From positions 1 to 30,438 of the IMG/VR virus record IMGVR_UViG_3300042924_002825: 30,438 bases of DNA, one strand, 5' to 3'. The notes below the pieces were generated by a model. It did not search any database. It saw only the letters and a program-made list of their open reading frames with translations, and was not told the origin of the DNA. The translations under genes and the position numbers were made by a program. The stretch comes from a virus. Shown one piece after another: positions 16,060-23,350 of this stretch (position 1 is its first letter; every line of letters begins with the position of its first letter).

Positions 16060-17111
16060 TGGCAGAACTCGTGCAACCCAACATTGTCGGCAACTTCCTG
16101 AATGCCTATCAGTCTGGCCTTGAGCGCCAGGAGGCCCAGAAGGAAGCCGAACGCCAGCGCATGCGGCAGGACCGTTCGGACCAAATGTCGGAACAGCAGT
16201 TCCAGTGGCAAATGGACGACCGCCAACTGCAAGAGGCCATGCGGCGCAAGGAAACGCTCGCGCGTGCGGCCATGGCACTTAATACCCCTGAGAAGTGGGC
16301 CGCAGGGGCACCACAGGTTATGCGCGAATTGGGCATGGACGGCGAGGTTCCCGGCTTTGACCAGCGCGACCGCATTATCAGCGAGTCCATGACGATTGGC
16401 GACCAGCTAGAGCAGCAGTGGAAAGAGCGCGGCTACAAGCTGGACGAAAAGCGGACCATGGCGCAGGTAAGGGCGTCAAACGCAAACGCGGCGCAATCTT
16501 ACGCGGCGGCGGCGGCAAGCAGGCGCGGTGGTGGCGCAAGTGGAATTGTCAGCAATGAACTAATCGACAATGAAGCAAAAGTTCGTGGCGAATACACTGG
16601 GCAGCTAAAGGACTTCGTCAGTGTGCGTGACGCCTTTGGTCGTGTCGCCGCCGCAGCCGAAGACCCAAGCGCAGCAGGCGACTTGGCGCTTATCTTTAAC
16701 TACATGAAAATGCTTGACCCTGGGTCCGTTGTTCGTGAGCAAGAATTTGCAAACGCGCAGAATGCCGCTGGTGTCCCTGAGAGGGTGCGGGCTGCATACA
16801 ACAATGCGTTGCGGGGCGAGCGACTGACAGATAACACGCGCGGTGACTTTCTTGACCGCGCTGGCCGACTGTTCTCAACGCAGTTGGATACTGCCAACAA
16901 AACGCGCGAGGTATACGGGTCACTTGCTGACCAATATGGCTTCTCCAGGGACCGGGTTACCCCTGACCTTTCGCTGGGTGTCACCACTGACATCATCAGG
17001 CCAAAGGCTGCACCTAAGTTTACGGGTAGCGGCTTGCTCGGCAACGGGTACCCGTCTGCACCCGCTGACCAGCAATCTATCGCTGACGCTATCGTGGGGA
17101 TTAAAAGATAA
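16059..17111 (+). CDS. Internal virion / DNA-ejection protein B (350 aa)
   Basis: ATG 16059 overlaps the previous stop in TAATG. The first ~110 residues are highly charged and Q/E/R-rich coiled coil (RQEAQKEAERQRMRQDRSDQ), typical of ejected proteins. The C-terminal region contains the conserved block DLALIFNYMKMLDPGSVVREQEFANAQ, then GDFLDRAGRLF and EVYGSLADQYGF. I know that block from internal virion proteins of many podoviruses. Base composition changes inside the gene: from about 16490 codons become visibly less GC-biased and stay so to 18628. The next gene starts in its stop (TAATG). It probably acts with the proteins before and after it. Confidence 0.75.
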   Translation: MAELVQPNIVGNFLNAYQSGLERQEAQKEAERQRMRQDRSDQMSEQQFQWQMDDRQLQEAMRRKETLARAAMALNTPEKWAAGAPQVMRELGMDGEVPGFDQRDRIISESMTIGDQLEQQWKERGYKLDEKRTMAQVRASNANAAQSYAAAAASRRGGGASGIVSNELIDNEAKVRGEYTGQLKDFVSVRDAFGRVAAAAEDPSAAGDLALIFNYMKMLDPGSVVREQEFANAQNAAGVPERVRAAYNNALRGERLTDNTRGDFLDRAGRLFSTQLDTANKTREVYGSLADQYGFSRDRVTPDLSLGVTTDIIRPKAAPKFTGSGLLGNGYPSAPADQQSIADAIVGIKR

Positions 17112-18628
17112 TGGCCGACGCCCGCACAGACGCCTACGCCAAATGGTTAGTGGAGAACCAAGACAAGAAGGACACGCCAGAGTTCAAAACCGTGGCAAGC
17201 GCTTACAGGCAGTTGCGGCAAGGTGGTGGGACGCAAACAGAAGACAGGCCGTCGCCTTTAATACGGTTTGGCGCTAATGTGTGGGAAGGGGCGGCTAGCG
17301 TGCCTGGCCTTCCCGTGGAAATCGCGGCACTAGCAAAGGGCATTCCGGTTGAGCAATCAAATTTTGCAGGGTGGGGAGCAAAGGGTTGGTCAGACTTTGC
17401 AAACCGAAACATCCCCGGCGGGTTGCCATCAAGAAAGCTGCCCCCGGCCCAAGGTGACGTTGAAAGATTTGCCGACAAAGGCGGTCAGTTCTTCGGGAGT
17501 GGCGCAGTCTTTGGCCCGTCGGCCATGGTTTCTACGGGCACGTCGCTTATTGGGTCCGAAGTTGGCCGCGTTGCCGACCAAGTTGCTCCTGAACTCACTG
17601 GCGGTTATGGAGAAGCTGTTGGGGCTGTCGTCGGCGGGGTCGCCCCGTCAGCTTACAGGGGGCAAGTCACATCGCCAACCCGCGCAGCCCCCAGCGCAAA
17701 AGAACTTAAAGACACTGCCAGGGCCTTCTACGACCAAGCAGATAACGCGCAAGTCGTAATCAATCAGTCAGGCGTCACCCGCATTGCGCGCCGCATTCGT
17801 GGTGACCTTGGGCGAATGGCTTATCGGCCTGCCTTGCAGCCAAAGATTGGCACGCTTTTGGACGAAATCGACACGTCCATGCAGGCAGGAAATGTCACGC
17901 TGCAAGACCTTGACGGTATTCGTCGCGTTGCCCGAAACATAATGACCGGGACTGCCGACGCAACTGAGCGCCGCATGGCAGAGATTGCCATCGACCACAT
18001 TGACGAAGTGATTGATTCACTGACACCAGCCGAAGTTGTAGCTGGTGACGCCCAGGGTGCTGCGGAAGCTCTCAGGGCCGCGCGCGATGCGTGGAAGCGG
18101 GCTTCGAAAGCGGAAGTGATTGATGACGCAGTTGCGCGAGCGGAAAACCGTGCGTCAAGCACAGGGACGGGAGGTAATACGGAAAATGCCGTTCGCCAAA
18201 ACCTTCGCGCCATTCTTGATAGCCCAAAGAAGCGCCGCCAGTTCTCGCGCGAAGAACTGAAGTTGATTCAGGACGTTGTAAAGGGAGGGCCAGTGCAGAA
18301 TGTCATGCGCCTGATTGGGACGATGTCGCCTGACAAGGGCTTTTTCCCACTGGTTGCCACGTTGGGGGCAACAGCCATGAACCCGTCAATGGCAATTCTT
18401 CCGGCTGCGGGAATGGCTGGCCGCGCCGTTTCTGAAGCCATGAACGCGCGCAATGTACAAAGGCTGTCGGAGTCCATTCGGGCAGGAGGGGCGGCGCAGC
18501 AACTGACTGCTTCGCAGCGGTCTGCCCAGATTGTGCAGGAACTTGCAAGGCGAGCCAAGTTGATGGCGGAGCCGGGGGCTGTGGCGACGGTTGGCCCAGC
18601 AAATCAGGCGCAACTTCAAAAGCAATAA
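17111..18628 (+). CDS. Probable DNA-ejection protein C (505 aa)
   Basis: Coupled by TAATG to the preceding ejection gene. The N-terminus is polar (MADARTDAYAKWLVENQ). Residues ~50-190 hold several amphipathic or weakly hydrophobic stretches, such as NVWEGAASVPGLPVEIAALAKGIP and GYGEAVGAVVGGVAPS, as expected for a protein that enters membranes. The middle is helical (TLLDEIDTSMQAGNVTLQDLDGIRRVARNIM). Near the C-terminus, FFPLVATLGATAMNPSMAILPAAGMAG is a hydrophobic hairpin candidate. It holds the place of P22 gp20/gp16 in gene order. The whole gene is less GC-biased in third positions than the head genes, suggesting separate ancestry. Confidence 0.7.
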   Translation: MADARTDAYAKWLVENQDKKDTPEFKTVASAYRQLRQGGGTQTEDRPSPLIRFGANVWEGAASVPGLPVEIAALAKGIPVEQSNFAGWGAKGWSDFANRNIPGGLPSRKLPPAQGDVERFADKGGQFFGSGAVFGPSAMVSTGTSLIGSEVGRVADQVAPELTGGYGEAVGAVVGGVAPSAYRGQVTSPTRAAPSAKELKDTARAFYDQADNAQVVINQSGVTRIARRIRGDLGRMAYRPALQPKIGTLLDEIDTSMQAGNVTLQDLDGIRRVARNIMTGTADATERRMAEIAIDHIDEVIDSLTPAEVVAGDAQGAAEALRAARDAWKRASKAEVIDDAVARAENRASSTGTGGNTENAVRQNLRAILDSPKKRRQFSREELKLIQDVVKGGPVQNVMRLIGTMSPDKGFFPLVATLGATAMNPSMAILPAAGMAGRAVSEAMNARNVQRLSESIRAGGAAQQLTASQRSAQIVQELARRAKLMAEPGAVATVGPANQAQLQKQ

Positions 18629-18643
18629 TTCCAAGGAAAGAAC

Positions 18644-19849
18644 ATGGCTCAACTCTTCTGGCTTTCCGGCCAACAGCTTTCTGACGGCAACGGCGCTCCG
18701 CATATTGCCGCAAAAGCCTATTTCTATGAAACAGGAACAACCACCCCGAAGGCGACTTATTCCGACGCAGGATTGACTAGCGTCAATGCAAACCCTGTGG
18801 TTGCAGACGCGAACGGGCGCTTCGGGGACATTTACCTCGTCGCCGGGAGGTATCGTGTAGTTTTGACCACCAGCGCCGACGTGGCGATTGACACGCTAGA
18901 CCCGGTGGACGGGACAAGCCAGATTATCAGCGTGGCCAGTGCGCCTGCGACCGCCTATCCGTTCCTGCGCTATCACAACACGACGGACGGGAATGTCTAC
19001 CGCCGCAATGCAGCCAACAGCGCCTGGATTCTTGAAGGCGGGGTGGACAGCCTTATCAATGCTGCCAATGTGTCTGAAGTCCTGACGGGCACCGACGCGA
19101 CCAAGGCGGTGACGCCGGACGCGCTTGCGGGTCTTTGGCAACGGGGGACTGACATTGCGTCGGCCAGCACGCTTTCGCTCCCGGCGACGGGGGGCGGGGT
19201 GTTTACGGTCACGGGCACGACCACGGTCACGGGTATATCGACAGGCTCGGGCGGGCGGCGCGTATCGTTGCGCTTTGCCGGGGCGCTGCAACTGACACAC
19301 AACGGCACCAGTTTCATTCTGCCGGGTGGGGTCAATATCACGACCGTGGCGGGCGACGTGGCGGACTTCATTAACGACGCGGCGCAGGACGCGACCGGGT
19401 CGAACTGGCGGTGCGTGAACTACCAGCGGGCTTCCGGTTCGCCCGTCAACAACGCGGACTTCATTGCAACGCAAGCGGACATGGAAGCCGCTTCGTCCAC
19501 CACGGCACTGGTAACAGCAGGCCGCGCAAGGTTCCACCCCGGTGCTTCCAAGGCATGGGTTTCGTTTGTGGCGCGTGGAACTGACGGCGCTTGCACGATA
19601 AGCAGCAGTCATAATGTTACTGGCGTCTCACGTTCTGGGGCCGGAACTTACATCGTGACCTTCACAAATGCCATGTCCAGCACAACCTACGTTGCCGTAG
19701 GTACGGTGCAGACGACGATAGGCAGCAACATCCTTGTCACTTGCAATTCGCTGGCGACGACAACGTGCAACATTTTGTGCCAATCGGCCAGCGCAGGCAG
19801 TGCCCAAGACGTTGGAACGGTGCATGCAATCTTCATGGGCGACCAGTGA
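18644..19849 (+). CDS. Second tail fibre / receptor-binding protein (401 aa)
   Basis: The N-terminal ~100 residues (LFWLSGQQLSDGNGAPHIAAKAYFYETGTTTPKATYSD, VVADANGRFGDIYLVAGRYRV) are a common phage attachment domain that joins fibres to the tail. The middle has a collar-like TGTDATKAVTPDALAGLWQRG segment. The later part is T/S/G-rich beta structure, with FIATQADMEAASSTTALVTAGRARFHPGASKAWVSF, a linker-plus-tip type frequently seen in alphaproteobacterial phage fibres. Several cysteines occur near the end. A ribosome site AAGGAAAG lies upstream. It would act together with the large tailspike at the other side of the structural block. Confidence 0.8.
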   Translation: MAQLFWLSGQQLSDGNGAPHIAAKAYFYETGTTTPKATYSDAGLTSVNANPVVADANGRFGDIYLVAGRYRVVLTTSADVAIDTLDPVDGTSQIISVASAPATAYPFLRYHNTTDGNVYRRNAANSAWILEGGVDSLINAANVSEVLTGTDATKAVTPDALAGLWQRGTDIASASTLSLPATGGGVFTVTGTTTVTGISTGSGGRRVSLRFAGALQLTHNGTSFILPGGVNITTVAGDVADFINDAAQDATGSNWRCVNYQRASGSPVNNADFIATQADMEAASSTTALVTAGRARFHPGASKAWVSFVARGTDGACTISSSHNVTGVSRSGAGTYIVTFTNAMSSTTYVAVGTVQTTIGSNILVTCNSLATTTCNILCQSASAGSAQDVGTVHAIFMGDQ

Positions 19850-19852
19850 CCC

Positions 19853-20227
19853 ATGCTCAACACCCGAAGCCTCACCGCGCTGAAAGGCGTGCATGGTGAC
19901 CTTGTGCGCGTGGTCAAGCGCGCCGCTGAACTTAGCCCCACGCCGTTCATTATCACCGAAGGCTTGCGCACGGTCGAACGCCAGAAAGAACTGGTCGCCA
20001 AGGGCGCGTCGAAGACCATGAACTCGCGCCACCTGACAGGCCACGCCATTGACTTCGTGCCTGTCGTCGGTGGGCAAATCACATGGAAGTGGCCTGCGTT
20101 CAAGCCGGTGGCGGACGCGTTCAAGAAGGCCGCGCAGGAACTCAAGGTGCCCATCGTCTGGGGCGGCGATTGGCGGACCTTCAAGGACGGGCCTCATATC
20201 GAACTCGACAGGAAATCCTACCCATGA
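19853..20227 (+). CDS. Endolysin, M15 peptidase (L-Ala-D-Glu / D-Ala-D-Ala type)
   Basis: At 124 aa it is close to the T5-type peptidoglycan peptidase. The M15 zinc motif is S-R-H-L-T-G-H-A-I-D at residues 58-67, with H60 and D67 as ligands, and the third ligand is H115 in DGPHIEL. The ITEGLRTVERQKELVAKG segment is the usual lead-in. There is no signal peptide or membrane segment, so export must rely on a holin. It begins three bases after the fibre gene and its stop overlaps the next start in ATGA, which pairs it with the small membrane protein that follows. The product cuts peptide stems in the cell wall. Confidence 0.92.
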   Translation: MLNTRSLTALKGVHGDLVRVVKRAAELSPTPFIITEGLRTVERQKELVAKGASKTMNSRHLTGHAIDFVPVVGGQITWKWPAFKPVADAFKKAAQELKVPIVWGGDWRTFKDGPHIELDRKSYP

Positions 20228-20445
20228 CCACGATTGCAGAGCTTCACCAGGACGTTGGAAAGCTGCAGGGCCAGGTTCTTGGCCTGACCAATGAAGTCAC
20301 CATGCTGCGGGCAGAAGTGCAGACGCTGACCAGCATGCGGCACGAGCTTCGCGGCGCACGCTACGCGATTGTCCTTGGATATTCCGTGATTGCCGCTGTC
20401 GCGGGATTGCTAGCTTACTTTGGCATCAAGTGGACGGCAACCTGA
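20224..20445 (+). CDS. Small membrane protein, XhlA-like holin candidate (73 aa)
   Basis: The product has an N-terminal amphipathic coiled coil (LHQDVGKLQGQVLGLTNEVTMLRAEVQTL) and one C-terminal transmembrane segment (IVLGYSVIAAVAGLLAYFGI). This topology matches XhlA-type lysis accessory proteins. I start at ATG 20224, which overlaps the endolysin stop in ATGA; a longer frame upstream runs through the endolysin gene. A second two-segment membrane protein with holin character occurs at 22.6 kb, so one may be the holin and the other a pinholin or antiholin. Which does which is not decidable from sequence. Confidence 0.65.
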   Translation: MTTIAELHQDVGKLQGQVLGLTNEVTMLRAEVQTLTSMRHELRGARYAIVLGYSVIAAVAGLLAYFGIKWTAT

Positions 20446-20446
20446 C

Positions 20447-21724
20447 ATGCCGACACCCAGTCTGAATCCTGAAGTGTGGCTGGCCAGAAAAGCAAAAATC
20501 GAAGAGGCATTGAAGGCAGGATACGTTCCGGCTGGACAAGCGGGAGGCCACGGCAAAAATGGTGCCATTCAGGCCGCTGCCAAGGCGCTGAACATTTCGC
20601 ACACGACGCTACACAACACCATTGCCCGCGCACAGCAGCTCAAATATGAACCAGTAAACTGGAAACTGTATAAAGGCCCGGCGAACGCCGAAGTGCAGCC
20701 CGCGCCGCCTGACATCGTTCGTACCCGCAACCAGGTGCACGACTTACGCAAGCAACTGAACGACGCGCTGAAGAAACTCGGCGACCTTGAAGACATCCGC
20801 AAGTCGGTGTTTGGCCTGGCACCTGACCGGCTTGCAATTCCGAATTGGCAATCCCAAAAAGCAAAGGGCAAGAGCCGCCCCGAAATCGCCACGCTGTTCA
20901 CCAGCGACTTTCAGGTTGGCGAAGTCATTCGGGCGGAAGAGTTGGAGTATCCCAACGACTACAGCCCGGCGGTGTTTTCCGAACGCTATCGGCGGCTGAT
21001 AAGCACTGCCATCAAGCTTCTGCAGCGCGAAAGCCCTGACATGAATTATCCGGGCTTTATCTATTTGCGTGGTGGCGACGCCATCAGCGGCAACATACAC
21101 GCGGACTTGGCGGAAACGCAAAATCTGACCAGCGTGGAACAGACGCAGTTGGTCGCTGAAGAAGAAATCAAGGGGCTTGAGGAATTGCTGAAGGCGGTTC
21201 CGAAGGTGACAGTCTATTCCGTACCCGGCAATCACGACCGCACCACACCCAAGCCACGGGCCAAGCGGTTTGTGGCTTTGACCTATGACCAGCTGGCCAT
21301 CTGGACGATTGAAAAGTATTTCAGTGCCAAGGGCGAGAAGCGCATCAGCTTCGTGACCCCGCCCAGTGGTGACGCCTATTATAGCCTGTTCGATACTCAT
21401 TACCTTCTGACGCATGGCGACCGGATTGGCAGCCGTGGGGGCCAAGGCTTCGTCGGCCCTGCAGCCACCATCGCGCGCGGCATCCAGAAGGTTCGGCAGC
21501 AATTCGCGCGCATGGGCAAGCCCATCAACTTCGTCCTGACCGGGCACTTCCATGTTGCCATGGATTTGCCAAACGGCATTGCCAACGGGTGCCTCGCAGG
21601 GTTCTCCGAATACGCAAAGTCGGAACTCAGGGCGGAGCCAGAGCCGCCGACGCAAACAATGTTCTGGACCCATCCCAAATGGGGATTGACCACCATTCGG
21701 AGGATTCGCGTTGACCACGACTGA
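20447..21724 (+). CDS. HTH-metallophosphoesterase fusion (425 aa)
   Basis: I chose ATG 20447, one base after the previous stop. Residues 38-63 (NGAIQAAAKALNISHTTLHNTIARA) form a clear helix-turn-helix. Residues 92-118 are coiled coil. From ~146 on it is a calcineurin-like phosphoesterase: GGD at 209-211, GNHDR at 261-265, HGDR at 323-326 and GHFH at 366-369. The first metal motif is S-D-F-Q (153-156) where most relatives have D-x-H, so one ligand is substituted. Such enzymes cut phosphodiesters or phosphomonoesters and include SbcD/Mre11 nucleases. The HTH suggests action on DNA. It sits inside the lysis region but has no obvious lysis role. Confidence 0.85.
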   Translation: MPTPSLNPEVWLARKAKIEEALKAGYVPAGQAGGHGKNGAIQAAAKALNISHTTLHNTIARAQQLKYEPVNWKLYKGPANAEVQPAPPDIVRTRNQVHDLRKQLNDALKKLGDLEDIRKSVFGLAPDRLAIPNWQSQKAKGKSRPEIATLFTSDFQVGEVIRAEELEYPNDYSPAVFSERYRRLISTAIKLLQRESPDMNYPGFIYLRGGDAISGNIHADLAETQNLTSVEQTQLVAEEEIKGLEELLKAVPKVTVYSVPGNHDRTTPKPRAKRFVALTYDQLAIWTIEKYFSAKGEKRISFVTPPSGDAYYSLFDTHYLLTHGDRIGSRGGQGFVGPAATIARGIQKVRQQFARMGKPINFVLTGHFHVAMDLPNGIANGCLAGFSEYAKSELRAEPEPPTQTMFWTHPKWGLTTIRRIRVDHD

Positions 21725-21944
21725 AGAAACCGCACAGACGGTCACGGTTGTTGTTGAACCGTTGCCATTCTTCTTTGGCGACCAATCCACCGGCAGCCTG
21801 TGGATATGGATATTCCAAACCGTCATGCAGCATTCAGAAACACCGCTTACACCCAAGACGCTTGACTTCGTGGACCAAGCCTTTGAGCGGGCGCTGGACC
21901 GTCTTGAAGGCAAGCGGGTGCAGAAGCTCGAGGTGGTGAAATGA
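21711..21944 (+). CDS. Small hypothetical protein (77 aa)
   Basis: The start is TTG 21711, supported by GGAGG at 21699-21703 with a 7-base spacer; no better start is available in the frame. It overlaps the metallophosphoesterase end by 14 bases and its stop overlaps the next start in ATGA. The product has a hydrophobic/aromatic centre (VVVEPLPFFFGDQSTGSLWIWIFQTVMQ) and a helical charged end (FVDQAFERALDRLEGKRVQ). The central stretch is short for a transmembrane helix and contains polar residues. I do not recognise a family. Context suggests it is an accessory protein made with its neighbours. Confidence 0.6.
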   Translation: MTTTEETAQTVTVVVEPLPFFFGDQSTGSLWIWIFQTVMQHSETPLTPKTLDFVDQAFERALDRLEGKRVQKLEVVK

Positions 21945-22147
21945 CCCTGCCGCATAGGCGCTTTTGTGTTACCAACCAGATTGGCCCCTTTGCCGTGTCA
22001 GTTGGATTTACGCAGGACGTACATGGCGAGTGGATAGTGCCGTGCGAAGTGTTTATTGCCGCGCGGGGCAAGTCGGGCACGGAGCTGGAAAGCCACCTTT
22101 ATGAAATTGGCGTCACTGCGTCGAAACTAATGCAGGGCGAGACGTGA
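21941..22147 (+). CDS. TSCPD-like small protein (68 aa)
   Basis: The pattern LPHRRF...FAVSVGF...PCEVFIAARGKSGTEL...LYEIGVTASKLM resembles small proteins of alphaproteobacteria and their phages, which share a 'LPxRR', then 'P-x-E-V-F-I', then 'K-S-G-x-E/D-L' layout with the TSCPD domain otherwise found at the end of class II ribonucleotide reductases. The cysteine in PCEVF takes the place of a variable position. No known function can be given. It is coupled by ATGA to the gene before and lies one base ahead of the zinc-peptidase-like gene. Confidence 0.6.
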   Translation: MTLPHRRFCVTNQIGPFAVSVGFTQDVHGEWIVPCEVFIAARGKSGTELESHLYEIGVTASKLMQGET

Positions 22148-22148
22148 C

Positions 22149-22589
22149 ATGGACAGGCGGTTCGCGGAAATCGCGCGCCGCTACACGCCCGCCTTCATCA
22201 AGGTGCGTTTCAAGCGCCGGAAGAATGGCAAGCTGGTCCTCAAGCCTGCGCATGCCTGCCTGCAGCGCGAGGAAATGCTGGTCCCGCGTCCGGTGACGCT
22301 GGAAGCCCTTGTCTACTATCTGCACGAATGCGCGCATTTCCACTTGCGCCACTTCGACCCCGAAGAGGCCCGCACGTCTAAACTGGCGGCGCTTTATGCC
22401 GGGGCGGCAGCGCCTACAGAGGCCCAACAGGAATACGAAGCCGAACAGTGGACGCTGGCCACGCTAAGGCGCGAGGGCATTCCGGTCCCGGCTCATGTGA
22501 TTGAAGACATGCGGTCTTACGTCAAGCAATGCCTGGTCGCCGATGGCGGCAAGGTCGTCCCGCGCCGTGTGCGCAAGTTTATAAGGTGA
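22149..22589 (+). CDS. Putative zinc metallopeptidase-like protein (146 aa)
   Basis: Residues 59-63 are HECAH, an HExxH zinc-binding motif in a helix (LVYYLHECAHFHLRHF), followed about 35 residues later by EYEAEQWT (95-102), which offers a third glutamate ligand. The spacing and the 'H-E-x-x-H ... E-x-E-A' order are like ImmA/IrrE and similar small zincins. The N-terminus is basic (DRRFAEIARRY, KVRFKRRKNGK). It has no signal peptide, so it would act inside the cell. Substrate is unknown: repressor cleavage, as in ImmA, is one option, a virion or lysis role another. It lies between the metallophosphoesterase group and the second holin candidate. Confidence 0.7.
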   Translation: MDRRFAEIARRYTPAFIKVRFKRRKNGKLVLKPAHACLQREEMLVPRPVTLEALVYYLHECAHFHLRHFDPEEARTSKLAALYAGAAAPTEAQQEYEAEQWTLATLRREGIPVPAHVIEDMRSYVKQCLVADGGKVVPRRVRKFIR

Positions 22590-22600
22590 AAGGATAAGCC

Positions 22601-22840
22601 GTGAACATGAAACTTGTCATTGAGATTGTCATTGGTGCACTGAACTTCTTTCCGGGCTACAAGACGCGCGTTGCGGCCATTGCGTCTGTCATCAGCGCCT
22701 TGGTTGTTGCTGCCAGTGCGGCCCTGTCGGCGTTCGGTGCGGGCTTCACCATTCCCTACCTGAACGAAGTGAATGCCCTGCTGATTGCGCTGACAGCGGT
22801 GGGTGCAGCGAACCAGCCCAACAACGTGCCGAAGCCGTGA
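22601..22840 (+). CDS. Holin candidate, two membrane segments (79 aa)
   Basis: The start is GTG 22601 with AAAGGA at 22589-22594; an ATG at 22607 is two codons later, a possible dual start of the kind that holins use for timing. Two hydrophobic segments are visible: VAAIASVISALVVAASAALSAFGAGF and VNALLIALTAVGAAN. The N-terminus FFPGYKTRVA and the P-rich tail flank them. The stop overlaps the i-spanin start in GTGA, placing it in the spanin-holin group. This is the better match to a classical small holin, but the coiled-coil membrane protein at 20.2 kb is an alternative. Confidence 0.7.
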   Translation: MNMKLVIEIVIGALNFFPGYKTRVAAIASVISALVVAASAALSAFGAGFTIPYLNEVNALLIALTAVGAANQPNNVPKP

Positions 22841-23214
22841 CCTATCTTCGGCTCGGCCTCTGGGCCGCGTTCGTTGCGGGGCTTGTCTACGCAGGCTGGG
22901 TGGCCAATGGCTGGCGATTGAAAGCCGCCACGGCTGAAGGCTATCGGCTTGAACTGCGCAACGAACTAGAACGCCGGGTCGCTGCCGACGTGGCCCGGCT
23001 GAAGGCGCAGCGTGAACTGGCAACAGCGCAGGCGCGCGTGGTCGAAAAAGTCAAAATCGTCAAACAGACTGTCACGAAATATGTCCCGCAGAATAACCCT
23101 GAGTGTGACCTTAATGACGTTGTCGCTGGCCAGTTGCAGCGCCTTCGGGAAGGGGCCGACATGCCCCCAGCCCCCGGCGGAACTGCTGCTGCCAGCGAAG
23201 CCGCTGGGGACTAA
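22837..23214 (+). CDS. Rz: Inner-membrane spanin (Rz-like)
   Basis: The start is GTG 22837, overlapping the holin stop. The N-terminal signal-anchor (LGLWAAFVAGLVYAGWVANGW, residues ~6-26) is followed by a long periplasmic coiled coil (RLELRNELERRVAADVARLKAQRELATAQ), the usual i-spanin layout. 'PECDLNDVVAGQLQRLREG' is a recurrent C-terminal block of Rz proteins. The C-terminal tail is alanine/proline-rich. The partner o-spanin gene starts inside this one in another frame and continues past it. Together they link and fuse inner and outer membranes at the last step of lysis, which implies a Gram-negative host. Confidence 0.85.
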   Translation: MTYLRLGLWAAFVAGLVYAGWVANGWRLKAATAEGYRLELRNELERRVAADVARLKAQRELATAQARVVEKVKIVKQTVTKYVPQNNPECDLNDVVAGQLQRLREGADMPPAPGGTAAASEAAGD

Positions 23215-23350
23215 AGGCGAAGCCCCGGCGGTCACGCAAGGCGAAGTGCTGGGGCAATATGTCGAAGATATCGGGCGCTTTGAAGAACTGCGCCTGAAGC
23301 ACAACGCATTGGCGGATTGGCATATCAAGGAATGCGCGCATGGCGGATAA
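23081..23350 (+). CDS. Rz1: Outer-membrane spanin lipoprotein (Rz1-like), overlapping Rz
   Basis: The start ATG 23081 lies 134 bases before the Rz stop, in another frame, and the gene ends 136 bases beyond it. The product opens with a short basic n-region and hydrophobic stretch, MSRRITLSVTLMTLSLASC, with lipobox L-A-S-C and lipidated C19. A proline-rich section follows (PTCPQPPAELLLPAKPL), typical of Rz1, then a helical tail that is longer than in lambda Rz1. An upstream start at 23012 in the same frame would put the lipobox too far in. The mature protein would sit in the outer membrane and bind the i-spanin. The arrangement is between nested and overlapping. Confidence 0.85.
   Translation: MSRRITLSVTLMTLSLASCSAFGKGPTCPQPPAELLLPAKPLGTKGEAPAVTQGEVLGQYVEDIGRFEELRLKHNALADWHIKECAHGG

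Noticed and set aside
15295-16278. Minus-strand frame (327 aa) opposite the first ejection genes
   Set aside because: No recognisable protein, no good ribosome site, and it spans two well-supported genes on the other strand.
20744-21955. Long minus-strand open frame (403 aa) opposite the metallophosphoesterase
   Set aside because: The plus-strand frame has complete enzyme motifs; the opposite frame has none and is a GC-rich shadow.
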